This document shows positions 35,185 through 43,997 of a DNA stretch of 64,000 bases, one piece after another. Source of the stretch: Streptomyces antarcticus (GTDB taxonomy: Bacteria > Actinomycetota > Actinomycetes > Streptomycetales > Streptomycetaceae); the NCBI RefSeq assembly GCF_026627255.1, contig NZ_JAPNLM010000016.1, forward strand, positions 95,749 through 159,748, written 5' to 3'. The notes under the pieces were generated by a model that was not told the origin of the DNA, did not search any database, and was given only the letters and a program-made list of their open reading frames with translations. Within the stretch, counting starts at the first letter, position 1, and every line of letters starts with the position of its first letter. The position numbers and the translations under genes are program-made.

Positions 35185-36141
35185 TTGCTCAAGTCTGCCC
35201 GCAAGCAGGAGAAAGCGGACAAGGACGCCGAAGGGCGGATGCCTCTTGTCGAGCACCTGCGTGAGCTGAGAAACCGTCTGCTGAAGTCGGTCCTGGCGAT
35301 CCTTCTGATCACCGTCGTCTCGGCCTTCTTCTACAAGGACCTCATCGACTTCATGCTGAAGCCGATGCTGGACTCCGTCGGCTGCACCGGCGGGGTGGTC
35401 TCGCAGCGCAACGGCCGCCCCTGCGCCGACATGACGGTGAACGGCCTCATCGCGCCGTTCTCGATCGCCCTGAAGGTCTCCCTCACCGCCGGTGTGGTGC
35501 TGTCCGCCCCGGTGTGGCTCTACCAGCTGTGGGCGTTCACCGCTCCCGGCCTCCACAGCCACGAGAAGAAGTACGCGATGAGCTTCGTCGCCGTCGGAGC
35601 GCCGCTGTTCGGCGCCGGCGCGGTGCTCGCGTACAAGGTCCTCCCGCAGACCGCGACGGTCCTGCTCGAATTCACCCCCGACAACGCGCGCAACCTACTG
35701 CCGGTCGACGATTACCTCGACCTGGTCACGCGCATGGTCGTCGTCTTCGGCCTGGCCTTCGAGCTGCCGCTGCTGTTGATCCTGTTGAACATCACCGGAG
35801 TGCTCACCGCCAAGCGGCTCGCGAGCTGGTGGCGCGCCATGGTCCTCGGGATCACGGTCTTCGCCGCGTTCGCCACGCCCACCGGCGACCCGCTGACGAT
35901 GCTGTCCCTCGCCGTCCCGATCGTCGCCCTCTACTTCCTCGCGCTCGGCATCTGCACGGTCAACGACCGCCGGCGCCGGCGCAACAACCCCGACGCGGCA
36001 CTGGACGACGACGAGGCCTCCCCGCTCGACCTGGCCCCCGAGCCGATCGGGCGGATGGAACCGGCCCCGGCCCCCGCGGCCCTGCCCGGCCAGGCCGACG
36101 GCGGACGCCGGCGGATCAACGGGTACGACGACGCGACCTGA
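35185..36141 (+). CDS. tatC: Sec-independent translocase subunit TatC
   Basis: 318 residues with six membrane segments. It recognises twin-arginine signal peptides. MPLVEHLRELRNRLLKS at about residues 19-35 is the conserved N-terminal cytoplasmic motif (E and RELRNR). The start is TTG 35185 with AAGGGA 9 bases upstream, giving MLKSARKQEK. The cytoplasmic C-terminal tail of about 60 residues is disordered and typical of actinobacteria. A strong palindrome follows. Confidence 0.95.
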   Translation: MLKSARKQEKADKDAEGRMPLVEHLRELRNRLLKSVLAILLITVVSAFFYKDLIDFMLKPMLDSVGCTGGVVSQRNGRPCADMTVNGLIAPFSIALKVSLTAGVVLSAPVWLYQLWAFTAPGLHSHEKKYAMSFVAVGAPLFGAGAVLAYKVLPQTATVLLEFTPDNARNLLPVDDYLDLVTRMVVVFGLAFELPLLLILLNITGVLTAKRLASWWRAMVLGITVFAAFATPTGDPLTMLSLAVPIVALYFLALGICTVNDRRRRRNNPDAALDDDEASPLDLAPEPIGRMEPAPAPAALPGQADGGRRRINGYDDAT

Positions 36142-36197
36142 CGGGCCGGTCCGGCCGGCCTGTGCGCAGGCCGTCCGGCGGCCGTCCTGCGGCCCGT

Positions 36198-36223
36198 CCC
36201 ACGGCCGTCCGGACGGCCGTGGG
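36198..36223 (+). terminator. 26-bp perfect palindrome after tatC
   Basis: CCCACGGCCGTCC is followed directly by its complement (36198-36210 and 36211-36223). It lies 57 bases past the tatC stop and probably ends the tat transcript. Confidence 0.65.
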
Positions 36224-36293
36224 GGAACCCCGTCGTGCTCCGCTTAAATGATCGCGACTGTTGTCAGGGGTGACGGGTAGGCTCGATCCCAAG

Positions 36294-39134
36294 ATGACCG
36301 AAGAACTCTCACCCGCCGACCGGTACGCCGCGTTCCGGCGCCGCGCCGCCGAAGAGGCCACCGCGCTGCACCCCTTCCGCGAGATGTACGCCTTTGAGCT
36401 GGACCCGTTCCAGATCGAGGCCTGCAAGGCCCTGGAGGCCGGCAAGGGCGTCCTGGTGGCCGCCCCGACCGGCTCGGGAAAGACGATCGTCGGCGAGTTC
36501 GCCGTGCACCTGGCCCTCCAGCAGGGCCGCAAGTGCTTCTACACGACGCCGATCAAAGCCCTGTCGAACCAGAAGTTCGCCGACCTCGTCAAGCGCTACG
36601 GCGCCGACAAGGTCGGCCTGCTGACGGGTGACAACAGCGTCAACGCCGACGCCCCGGTGGTCGTGATGACCACCGAGGTGCTCCGCAACATGCTGTACGC
36701 GGGCTCGCAGGCACTGCGCGGTCTGGGCTACGTCGTGATGGACGAGGTGCACTACCTCTCCGACCGGTTCCGCGGAGCCGTCTGGGAAGAGGTGATCATC
36801 CACCTCCCCGAGTCGGTGACCCTGGTCTCCCTGTCGGCCACGGTGTCCAACGCCGAGGAGTTCGGCGACTGGCTGGACACCGTGCGCGGCGACACCGAGG
36901 TCATCGTCTCCGAGGAGCGGCCCGTACCGCTGTGGCAGCACGTCATGGCCGGACGCCGGATCTTCGACCTGTTCGAGGAGGAGTCCGACCACGGCGGCCG
37001 CGGCTCCGCGCGCCGCGAGGTCAACCCCGACCTGCTGCGGATGGCGCGCGAGGAGAACAGCCGCTCGTACAGCCCCAAGGACCGGCGGCGCGGGAAGATG
37101 GTCCGCGAGGCCGACCGGGAGCGCGAGCGGCGCTCGCGCGGCCGGATCTGGACCCCGTCGCGGCCGGAGGTCATCGCCCGCCTCGACAACGACGGGCTGC
37201 TGCCCGCCATCAACTTCATCTTCAGCCGGGCCGGCTGCCAGGCCGCCGTCCAGCAGTGCCTGCACGCGGGCCTGCGGCTCAACGACGACTCCGCGCGCCG
37301 ATCAGTGCGAGAGATCGTCGAGGCGCGGACCTCCTCCATCCCCACCGAGGACCTGCACGTCCTGGGGTACTACGAGTGGCTCGAAGGCCTGGAGCGGGGC
37401 ATCGCCTCGCACCACGCGGGCATGCTGCCCACCTTCAAGGAGGTCGTGGAGGAGCTGTTCGTCCGCGGCCTCGTCAAGGCCGTCTTCGCCACCGAGACCC
37501 TCGCGCTGGGCATCAACATGCCCGCGCGCACGGTGATCCTGGAGAAGCTCGTCAAGTGGAACGGCGAGCAGCACGCCGACATCACCCCCGGCGAGTACAC
37601 GCAGCTGACCGGCCGGGCCGGGCGGCGCGGGATCGACGTCGAGGGGCACGCCGTCGTGCTCTGGCAGCGCGGCATGGACCCGGTGGGACTCGCCGGGCTC
37701 GCCGGCACCCGTACGTATCCGCTGCGCTCCAGCTTCAAGCCCTCGTACAACATGGCCGTGAACCTGGTCAGCCAGTTCGGGCGGCACCGTTCGCGCGAGC
37801 TGCTGGAGACCTCCTTCGCGCAGTTCCAGGCCGACCGCTCGGTCGTCGGGATCTCCCGGCAGGTGCAGCGCAACGAGGAGGGCCTGGAGGGCTATCAGGA
37901 GGGCATGACCTGCCACCTGGGGGACTTCGAGGAGTACGCGCGGCTGCGCCGCGACCTCAAGGACCGCGAGACCGACCTGGCCAAGCAGGGCGCCGCCCAG
38001 CGCCGGGCGCAGGCGGCCGGTTCACTGGAGAAGCTCAAGCCGGGCGACATCATCCACGTGCCGAGCGGCAAGTTCGCCGGGCTGGCGCTCGTCCTGGACC
38101 CGGGCGTTCCGGCCGGGAGGGTCAACGGGCACCGCGGACACGAGTACACCGAGGGGCCGCGGCCGCTGGTGCTCACCTCCGAGCGGCAGGTCAAGCGGCT
38201 CGCCGCGATCGACTTCCCGGTGCCGGTGGAGCCCCTCGACCGGATGCGGATCCCGAAGACCTTCAACCCCCGCTCCCCGCAGTCCCGTCGGGACCTGGCC
38301 TCGCAACTGCGGACCAAGGCGGGCGACTTCAGGCCCGGGCGGGCGCCGCGCGGGCGGGCCGCGGCGGCCGACGACCGCGAGATCGCGCGGCTGCGCGCCG
38401 CGCTGCGCGCGCACCCGTGCCACGGGTGCGACGAGCGCGAGGACCACGCCCGCTGGGCGGAGCGCTACCACCGGCTCCAGCGCGACACCCAGCAGCTGGA
38501 GCGGCGCATCGAGGGCCGGACGAACACCATCGCCCGCACCTTCGACCGGATCCACGCGCTGCTCACCGATCTGGACTACCTGCGCGAGGACGAGGTCACC
38601 GCGCACGGCAAGCGGCTCGCCCGGCTGTACGGGGAGCTCGACCTGCTGGCGTCGGAGTGCCTGCGCGAGGGTGTCTGGGAGGGGCTGAGCCCGGCCGAAC
38701 TGGCCGCCTGCGTCTCGGCGCTGGTCTTCGAGGCACGGCAGTCCGACGACGCGGTCGCGCCGAAGGTCCCCGGGGGCGCGGCGAAGGCGGCGCTGGGGGA
38801 GATGGTCCGCATCTGGGGCCGGCTCGACGCCTTGGAGGAGGAGCACGGCATCAACCAGGCGGAGGGCGTGGGCCAGCGCGAGCCGGACCTCGGCTTCGCG
38901 TGGGCGGCCTACCAGTGGGCCTCCGACAAGAGCCTGGACGAGGTGCTGCGCGAGGCCGAGATGCCGGCCGGCGACTTCGTGCGCTGGTGCAAGCAGGTCA
39001 TCGACGTGCTCGGGCAGGTCGCCGCGGCGGCCCCCTCGGCGTCCGGTGACAGCGGGAGCACGGTGGCGCGAAACGCGCGCAAGGCGGTGGAGGGACTGCT
39101 TCGGGGTGTAGTGGCCTACAGCTCGGTCGGCTAG
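36294..39134 (+). CDS. Ski2/Mtr4-like DEAD/DEAH RNA helicase (HelY-type)
   Basis: 946 residues. Superfamily 2 helicase: motif I APTGSGKT (about 63-70), motif II DEVH in VVMDEVHYLSDRF, motif III SLSATVS, and C-terminal QLTGRAGRRGID (motif VI). After the RecA domains comes a winged region and a helical DSHCT-like C-terminus, as in exosome-associated Mtr4/Ski2. A zinc-like HPCHGCDEREDH lies near residue 705. It probably acts in RNA decay or quality control. TAGGCT about 11 bases before the ATG 36294 suggests a very short leader. The stop codon TAG overlaps the left end of the MITE-like element. Confidence 0.92.
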   Translation: MTEELSPADRYAAFRRRAAEEATALHPFREMYAFELDPFQIEACKALEAGKGVLVAAPTGSGKTIVGEFAVHLALQQGRKCFYTTPIKALSNQKFADLVKRYGADKVGLLTGDNSVNADAPVVVMTTEVLRNMLYAGSQALRGLGYVVMDEVHYLSDRFRGAVWEEVIIHLPESVTLVSLSATVSNAEEFGDWLDTVRGDTEVIVSEERPVPLWQHVMAGRRIFDLFEEESDHGGRGSARREVNPDLLRMAREENSRSYSPKDRRRGKMVREADRERERRSRGRIWTPSRPEVIARLDNDGLLPAINFIFSRAGCQAAVQQCLHAGLRLNDDSARRSVREIVEARTSSIPTEDLHVLGYYEWLEGLERGIASHHAGMLPTFKEVVEELFVRGLVKAVFATETLALGINMPARTVILEKLVKWNGEQHADITPGEYTQLTGRAGRRGIDVEGHAVVLWQRGMDPVGLAGLAGTRTYPLRSSFKPSYNMAVNLVSQFGRHRSRELLETSFAQFQADRSVVGISRQVQRNEEGLEGYQEGMTCHLGDFEEYARLRRDLKDRETDLAKQGAAQRRAQAAGSLEKLKPGDIIHVPSGKFAGLALVLDPGVPAGRVNGHRGHEYTEGPRPLVLTSERQVKRLAAIDFPVPVEPLDRMRIPKTFNPRSPQSRRDLASQLRTKAGDFRPGRAPRGRAAAADDREIARLRAALRAHPCHGCDEREDHARWAERYHRLQRDTQQLERRIEGRTNTIARTFDRIHALLTDLDYLREDEVTAHGKRLARLYGELDLLASECLREGVWEGLSPAELAACVSALVFEARQSDDAVAPKVPGGAAKAALGEMVRIWGRLDALEEEHGINQAEGVGQREPDLGFAWAAYQWASDKSLDEVLREAEMPAGDFVRWCKQVIDVLGQVAAAAPSASGDSGSTVARNARKAVEGLLRGVVAYSSVG

Positions 39135-39301
39135 GGCGTCTCTTTCGGATCGTGTCGGCCGAGTCCGCGTTGTCCGGTGCCGTGCATCGCAAGGCGGAGG
39201 GTCGACCGAGTACTGGACGTACTCGGCCGACCCGACAACGCGGCGAGGTGCGGTGCGGTGCCGGGCAGCGCGGGCCCGGCAAGATCCGAAAGAGACGCCC
39301 T
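39133..39301. mobile_element. MITE-like element, 169 bp, with 19-bp terminal inverted repeats
   Basis: AGGGCGTCTCTTTCGGATC at 39133-39151 is repeated perfectly in inverse orientation at 39283-39301. The interior is a long imperfect palindrome (GTTGTCCGGTGCCGTGC against CCGCACCGCACCTCGC-type arms) with a central stem GGTCG-CCGAGTAC / GTACTCGG-CGACC around about 39208-39238. It has no coding capacity. Its left end supplies the last bases of the helicase stop codon. No clear target duplication is visible. I recall related GATCCGAAAGAGACGCCC sequences scattered in Streptomyces intergenic DNA. Confidence 0.8.
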
Positions 39302-39423
39302 GGTGCGGTGAACCCTCCCGGTCACGGCACCAGGCGCTTTTGGGGCTTCCTCTGAAAGTGGGGCTGGCCTGATCTGATCTCTTGCCATGATCGATTCGGC
39401 GTGCGCTGTGCGACGATCGGCCC

Positions 39424-40110
39424 ATGAGTGGGGCAGCAGACGAAGGTCCGAGACGGGTCGGCCGGCCACGCGCCGACCGGCTGAGGCCGCAGAGCGGCCG
39501 CCCGCCGCGCGAGGAACTCCTGCGCGCGGCGGCCGAACTGTTCACCGTCCAGGGGTACGCGGCCACCACGACGCGGGCGGTCGCCGAGCGGGCCGGGATG
39601 CGCCAGGCCACGATGTACCACTACTTCGGCGGCAAGGAGGAACTGCTCGCCGAACTCCTCGAATCCACGGTCGCGCCCTCGCTGGTGCTGGCCCGGCAGC
39701 TGCTCGCCGACACCGGCCGGCCCGCCGCGCGGCGGCTGTGGGAGCTGTGCCGCTCCGAGGTCCTGCTGCTGTGCGGGGGACCGTACGACCTGGGCGCGCT
39801 CTACCTGCTGCCCGAGGTGGGGGGTGCCCGCCTTGCCCGGTTCCACCGGATGCGCGGGGAACTGCGGGACGCCTACCGGGAGTTGCTCGGCGGAACCTGC
39901 GCGGGGGCCGAACTGGCCGGGGACCGTGCCGGGCTGGCGCTCCGCAACGACCTGGTCTTCGGCCTGATCGAGGGCGTCATGCTGATCCACCGGGCCGCCC
40001 CCGTGCGGCCGGTGCCGGTGGCGGTCTTCGCCGAGGCCACCGCCGACGCGGCGCTGCGGATCGCGGGCGTCGGGGCGGGGCGCGGGGAGGCCGGGGCGGC
40101 GTCTTCCTGA
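39424..40110 (+). CDS. TetR-family transcriptional regulator
   Basis: 228 residues. The HTH region (about 33-80) reads ELLRAAAELFTVQGYAATTT, then RAVAERAGMRQATMYHYFGGKEELL. The C-terminal ligand domain is not recognisable to a subfamily. The Arg/Pro-rich N-terminal extension of 25 residues is common in Streptomyces members. The ATG 39424 has no ribosome site; a -10-like element ends about 6 bases upstream, so it may be leaderless. No obvious target is adjacent: it lies between the MITE and the convergent pseudouridine synthase gene. Confidence 0.88.
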   Translation: MSGAADEGPRRVGRPRADRLRPQSGRPPREELLRAAAELFTVQGYAATTTRAVAERAGMRQATMYHYFGGKEELLAELLESTVAPSLVLARQLLADTGRPAARRLWELCRSEVLLLCGGPYDLGALYLLPEVGGARLARFHRMRGELRDAYRELLGGTCAGAELAGDRAGLALRNDLVFGLIEGVMLIHRAAPVRPVPVAVFAEATADAALRIAGVGAGRGEAGAASS

Positions 40111-40135
40111 TGCCTGACCGGAAGCGGGCACGGCC

Positions 40136-41101
40136 CTAGCCGTCGGCTCCGGTTTCCCAGGACGGGCGGTCGTGCCAGGCCCGGAGGGTGCGGGCGCTCT
40201 CGAAGCGGTGGGCTTCGCCTGTGACCGGGTCGGTGAACTCCAGTACGCGGGCCAGGAGTTGCAGGGGTCTCCGGTAGTCGTCCGGAGCAGGGTCGGTGAC
40301 CTCCGGGTACACGGGGTCCCCGAGGATCGGCAGGCCCAGGCTGTTCATGTGCACGCGCAGCTGGTGCGTCCGGCCCGTGTACGGGGTCAGCCGGTAGCGG
40401 CCCAGCCCGCCCGCGGCCCCGGTCAGCTCGATGCGGCTCTCGGCGTTGGGGACGCCGCCCGGGACCTCGGCGGCCGCGATGACCCCGCGGGTCTTCTCGA
40501 TCCGGCTGCGGACCGTGCGCGGGAGCTCGAGCGCGGGGTCGTGGGGTGCGAGGGCCTCGTACTCCTTGTGCACCCGGCGGTTCTGGAAGAGGAGCTGGTA
40601 CGCGCCGCGGTCGGCGGGCCGGACGCTGAACATCACCAGTCCCGCGGTCAGCCGGTCCAGCCGGTGGGCCGGGCTGAGTTCGGGCAGGTCCAGCTCCTCG
40701 CGGAGCCGGGCCAGGGCGCTCTGGGTGACGTGGCTGCCGCGCGGGGTGGTGGCCAGGAAGTGCGGCTTGTCCACGACGAGCAGGTGCGGGTCGCGGTACA
40801 GGACGCGGATGGGAAACGGCACCTCCGGCTCGTGCGGCAGGTCGCGGTGGAACCACAGGTAGGCGCCCGGCTCGTACGGGTCCCCGGCGCGGCGCACCCG
40901 GCCGTCCCTGTCGACGATGCCGCCGGTGGTCAGCAGGCGCAGCACCGCCTCCGCGCCGGCGCCGGCCGCGTACCGGGCGGTGAGGTACCCCCCGAGGTCG
41001 GGCCACGTCCCGTCCGGGTCGGGCGGCAGGCGCAGCCGGACCGGGTCGATACCGGAGCGCTGCGGTAGGGGTGAGGGGGGTGTCTGGGCTCTGCGGGTCA
41101 T
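40136..41101 (-). CDS. RluA-family pseudouridine synthase
   Basis: 321 residues. It isomerises uridine to pseudouridine in rRNA or tRNA. The catalytic motif is HRLDRLTAGLVMFSV (Asp in HRLD, about residue 155) and the C-terminal YTGRTHQLRVHMNSLGLPILGDPVYP is the RluA signature. There is an N-terminal S4-like or linker region. The target position is unknown. ATG 41101 lacks a Shine-Dalgarno; TAGCCT lies 7 bases upstream (41109-41114), so it is probably leaderless. Convergent with the TetR gene (25-base gap). Confidence 0.9.
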   Translation of the reverse strand: MTRRAQTPPSPLPQRSGIDPVRLRLPPDPDGTWPDLGGYLTARYAAGAGAEAVLRLLTTGGIVDRDGRVRRAGDPYEPGAYLWFHRDLPHEPEVPFPIRVLYRDPHLLVVDKPHFLATTPRGSHVTQSALARLREELDLPELSPAHRLDRLTAGLVMFSVRPADRGAYQLLFQNRRVHKEYEALAPHDPALELPRTVRSRIEKTRGVIAAAEVPGGVPNAESRIELTGAAGGLGRYRLTPYTGRTHQLRVHMNSLGLPILGDPVYPEVTDPAPDDYRRPLQLLARVLEFTDPVTGEAHRFESARTLRAWHDRPSWETGADG

Positions 41102-41124
41102 CGGGGACAGGCTATGCGGCGCCG

Positions 41125-42723
41125 CTACCGCTCGGTGAACGTGCCCAGGCCGGTGGCGTCGAGGTACTCGACGCGGACGGTTCCGTCGGCGAAGGTCACC
41201 CCGGTGCGGCCCACCGCGTTCTCGCCGGCGGTCTCGAAGCTGAAGACGTCCCCGTCGTAGTGGGTCAGGGGGAACCGCAGCGGCTTCGGGCCGAGGGCCA
41301 GGGTGAGGGCGCCCTTGTCGTCGGCGGTGACGGTGAGCGGGCCGTAGTACGGATTGTCGTACGTCCCGGTGTACGCGCCGGAGTCTCCGGCCGGTGCGGC
41401 GCCCGCGGGCGGTCGGGCGTAGTCGGTGGGGGAGCGGCTCGCGTCGTTGATCTGCGCGTAGAGCGCGCCGGCCAGCTCGAGCCAGTCGGTGGAGACCTTG
41501 CCGTGCTCGGCGAAGTCGAAGAAGTCGAGGGCGACGGCGTCGGCGAGGCCGACGGGGGCGCCGTTCGTCAGGACGATGATGCCCAGCCGCTCCAGGGGGA
41601 GCATCGTCACGTTGGTGTTCGCGCCGAGTTCGAAGGCCCCGGAGTGGCTCAGGCGCAGCCGGCCGGCGTCGTCGTACGAGACGTTCCAGCCGAGGCCGTA
41701 GAAGCCGGTGCGGGCGCTGGGGCCGGAGGGCGGCTGCGACACGATCGCGGGTACGTGGGTGCGGGCGAGGGTGTCGGCCGGGACGATCCGCTGCCCGTCG
41801 AGGGTGCCGCCGGCCAGCTGGAGGCGGAGCCAGCGGGACATGTCGCGGGCGGTGGAGCTGACGCCGCCGGCGGGAGCCTGGGCGTCGGGGTCGCGGACGT
41901 AGCGGGGGCTCCACGTGCCGTCGGGGTTCTCGACGTGGGTGGCGGCGCGGTCGGGGGCGTTCGCGAAGGCGGAGAACTCGGTACTGGTGCGGGTCATGCC
42001 GGCGGGCTTGAACAGGGTGTCCTGGCTGAGCTTCTGCCAGGTGGTGCCCTTGGCGCGGGCGACGGCCTCGGCGGCGGCGGTGAAGCCGAAGTTGGTGTAG
42101 GCGTAGCTCGCGCGGAACGGCGTGAGGGGTTCCAGCCGGAGGTGGTCGAGGATGTACGACCGGTCGTAGCCGAGGTCTTCGAGGAGGTCGCCGGCGTGGT
42201 CGGGGAGGCCGCTGCGGTGGGAGAACAGGTCGGCGGTGGTGACGTGGCCGGTGACCCAGGGGTCCTTGAGGGAGAACCCGGGGAGGTCGGTGCGGCGGTC
42301 CCACTCGTCGGGGGCTGTGAGGGCGCCGGCCACGACGGTGGAGGAGACCGGCTTGGAGAGCGAGGCGATCTGGAAGACGGTGTCCGGGTCGACGGCGGCG
42401 GGATCGCCGACGCGGCGGACGCCGTAGCCCTTGAGGTGGATCACTTTGTCGTCGTGGACGACGGCCACGGAGGCTCCGGGGACGCCCGTGCGGCGCATCA
42501 TGTCCTCGACGGTGCGGTCGAGGCGGGCGACGGCCTTGGCGACCTGCGCGTCGGTGATCTGGGGCTTCGGGGCCGGGGGTGGGCTGGGGGCGGTCGGTAC
42601 CGTTGCCGTCGCCGTTGCCGGCGGGGTTGTGGTGGCTGCCGGGGCCGCCGACGCTCCCGTCGCGGTCAGGAGGATCGCGGCGCCGGCCGAGCCGAGTGCG
42701 CGGAGCGTACGCATGCGGCCCAT
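41125..42723 (-). CDS. secreted beta-lactamase/D-Ala-D-Ala-peptidase-like serine hydrolase
   Basis: 532 residues. Signal peptide at residues 1-27 (LGSAGAAILLTATGASAAP), then a Pro/Thr/Ala linker. Class-C fold motifs: SLSK (Ser121, Lys124), YTN in YAYTNFGF, and HSG in LSHSGAFELG. The C-terminal 100 residues form a lipocalin-like DUF3471-type domain. It may be an esterase, peptidase or penicillin-binding protein; a true beta-lactamase is not implied. ATG 42723 follows GGCGGGA. Confidence 0.88.
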   Translation of the reverse strand: MGRMRTLRALGSAGAAILLTATGASAAPAATTTPPATATATVPTAPSPPPAPKPQITDAQVAKAVARLDRTVEDMMRRTGVPGASVAVVHDDKVIHLKGYGVRRVGDPAAVDPDTVFQIASLSKPVSSTVVAGALTAPDEWDRRTDLPGFSLKDPWVTGHVTTADLFSHRSGLPDHAGDLLEDLGYDRSYILDHLRLEPLTPFRASYAYTNFGFTAAAEAVARAKGTTWQKLSQDTLFKPAGMTRTSTEFSAFANAPDRAATHVENPDGTWSPRYVRDPDAQAPAGGVSSTARDMSRWLRLQLAGGTLDGQRIVPADTLARTHVPAIVSQPPSGPSARTGFYGLGWNVSYDDAGRLRLSHSGAFELGANTNVTMLPLERLGIIVLTNGAPVGLADAVALDFFDFAEHGKVSTDWLELAGALYAQINDASRSPTDYARPPAGAAPAGDSGAYTGTYDNPYYGPLTVTADDKGALTLALGPKPLRFPLTHYDGDVFSFETAGENAVGRTGVTFADGTVRVEYLDATGLGTFTER

Positions 42724-42846
42724 TGTCCCGCCGTACGGGTGAACGCGCGCGGGGAGCCGGGTGCCTGGCGGCGGCTGGGCGGCCGGGGCTCGGCCCCGGT
42801 CCCCGGTGGGCGGTGCCGGTGCCGGGGCCGCGGTGCGGCTACGTTG

Positions 42847-43102
42847 CGGGGCTCCGCCCCGGGCCCCGCGCCTCAAACGCCGGCGGGGCTGGAATGGGGT
42901 TCCGGCCCGGGGCCCGCGCCTTGGGTGGTGGTGGGGCTGGAGTGGGGTTCCGGCCCCGGGGCGCGCGCCTTGGGTGGTGGTGGGGCTGGAGTGGGGCTCC
43001 GGCCCGGGGCCCGCGCCTCAAGCGCCGGCGGGGCTGGAGTGGGGTTCCGGCCCCGGGGCGCGCGCCTTGGGTGGTGGTGGGGCTGGAGTGGGTTCCGGGC
43101 GG
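42847..43102. repeat. intergenic array of ~48.5-bp imperfect repeats
   Basis: The word GGGGCTGGA recurs at about 42885, 42933, 42982, 43030 and 43079, spacings of 48 or 49 bp; a partial copy precedes. Each unit alternates CCGGCCC(C)GGGGC-GCGCCT(T/C) with either GGGTGGTGGTGGGGC or AAGCGCCGGCGGGGC. It fills the gap between the siderophore-interacting gene and the serine hydrolase gene and is not plausibly coding. The GCGCCTCAAACGCCGGCGGGGCTGG form is a word I recall from many Streptomyces intergenic regions. Confidence 0.85.
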
Positions 43103-43108
43103 TGATGG

Positions 43109-43948
43109 TCAGGCGGCTGTGGCGTGGTCTTGTTCGGCTTCCACCGCGGCGTTCCAGTCGCGCTTGATCGCGCGCCAGCCCTCGTCCGTCTCGCCCAGGC
43201 GCCAGTAGCCCGAGATCGACAGCCGTTCGCGCGGCACGCCCCGCTCCAGGCGGAGGTGGCGGCGCAGCTCCTTGACGAAGCCCGCCTCGCCGTGGACGAA
43301 GGCGTGCACGTCCTCGGACGGGAACTCCATGGAGGTGACCGCCTCCACCAGCGCCTCGCCGATCGGGCGGTCGCCGCGGTGCAGCCAGACCGGGACGACC
43401 CCGTCCGGGGTGGCGGCCTTCTGCTCGTCGTGCGGGCCCTCGATCTCCACGAACGCGTGCACCCGCGCACCCGCCGGCATCCGCTCCATCGCCGCGGCGA
43501 TGGCCGGCAGGGCGCTCTCGTCGCCCACCAGCAGGTGCCAGCCGGCCGCCGGGTCCGGGGCGTACGCGCCGCCCGGGCCGAGGAAGCGTACGAGCTCGCC
43601 CGGCTGGACGCGCGCAGCCCAGGGGCCGGCCAGGCCCTCGTCGCCGTGGACGACGAAGTCGAGGGTCAGCTCCCCGCGGGCCGGGTCCCAGGCCCGTACG
43701 GTGTACGCGCGCTGGCGCGGCCACTGCGCACGCGGGAAGTCGGCGCGGATCCGCTCCAGGTCCCACGGCGCGGGGTAGGTGACCCCCTGCGGCGGGAACA
43801 GGAGTTTGACGTAGTGGTCGGTGTACGTGCCCGCGCCGAATCCGGCCAGACCGTCACCGCCCAGCACGATCCGCACCATGTGCGGTGTGAGCCGCTCGGT
43901 GCGTACGACGACGGCGGTGCCGACTGCGCGGGCGCGTCCTTCTGCCAC
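43109..43948 (-). CDS. siderophore-interacting FAD protein (ferric-siderophore reductase)
   Basis: 279 residues. It reduces ferric siderophores in the cytoplasm to release iron. The FAD-binding domain contains WPRQRAYTVRAWD (RxYT motif, about residue 80) and GPWAARVQPGE; the SIP domain ends with ISGYWRLGETDEGWR, the family signature. GTG 43948 has GGGGAG upstream. An iron-box-like dyad lies 24-43 bases upstream of the start, so repression by a DmdR/IdeR-type regulator under iron sufficiency is likely. Confidence 0.92.
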   Translation of the reverse strand: MAEGRARAVGTAVVVRTERLTPHMVRIVLGGDGLAGFGAGTYTDHYVKLLFPPQGVTYPAPWDLERIRADFPRAQWPRQRAYTVRAWDPARGELTLDFVVHGDEGLAGPWAARVQPGELVRFLGPGGAYAPDPAAGWHLLVGDESALPAIAAAMERMPAGARVHAFVEIEGPHDEQKAATPDGVVPVWLHRGDRPIGEALVEAVTSMEFPSEDVHAFVHGEAGFVKELRRHLRLERGVPRERLSISGYWRLGETDEGWRAIKRDWNAAVEAEQDHATAA

Positions 43949-43971
43949 GGTGTCTCCCCTGACTCCCCTGA

Positions 43972-43991
43972 AACTTAGGATTACCTAAGTT
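43972..43991. promoter_or_regulatory. iron-box-like dyad before the siderophore-interacting gene
   Basis: AACTTAGG-ATTA-CCTAAGTT is a perfect 8-bp dyad and very AT-rich for this genome. The TTAGG/CCTAA half-sites are those of DmdR/IdeR iron boxes, although the spacing (4 bases) is shorter than the classical 9. With the flanking TTAG on the right it may form overlapping sites. Confidence 0.6.
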
Positions 43992-43997
43992 AGCACC

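Noticed and set aside
41125..42723. Calling the serine hydrolase a beta-lactamase resistance gene
   Set aside because: The SxxK, YxN and HSG motifs are shared with esterases and D-aminopeptidases, and the lipocalin-like C-terminal domain argues against a classical AmpC enzyme.
42847..43102. CRISPR array as an explanation of the regular repeats
   Set aside because: Units are adjacent and imperfect without unique spacers, and no cas genes are present. The Cas4-like nuclease at 15.6 kb is unrelated in position.
42761..43208. Repetitive frames such as GLEWGSGPGPAP translated from the 42.8-43.1 kb array
   Set aside because: The units alternate 48 and 49 bp, so no frame is maintained; the repeats are non-coding.
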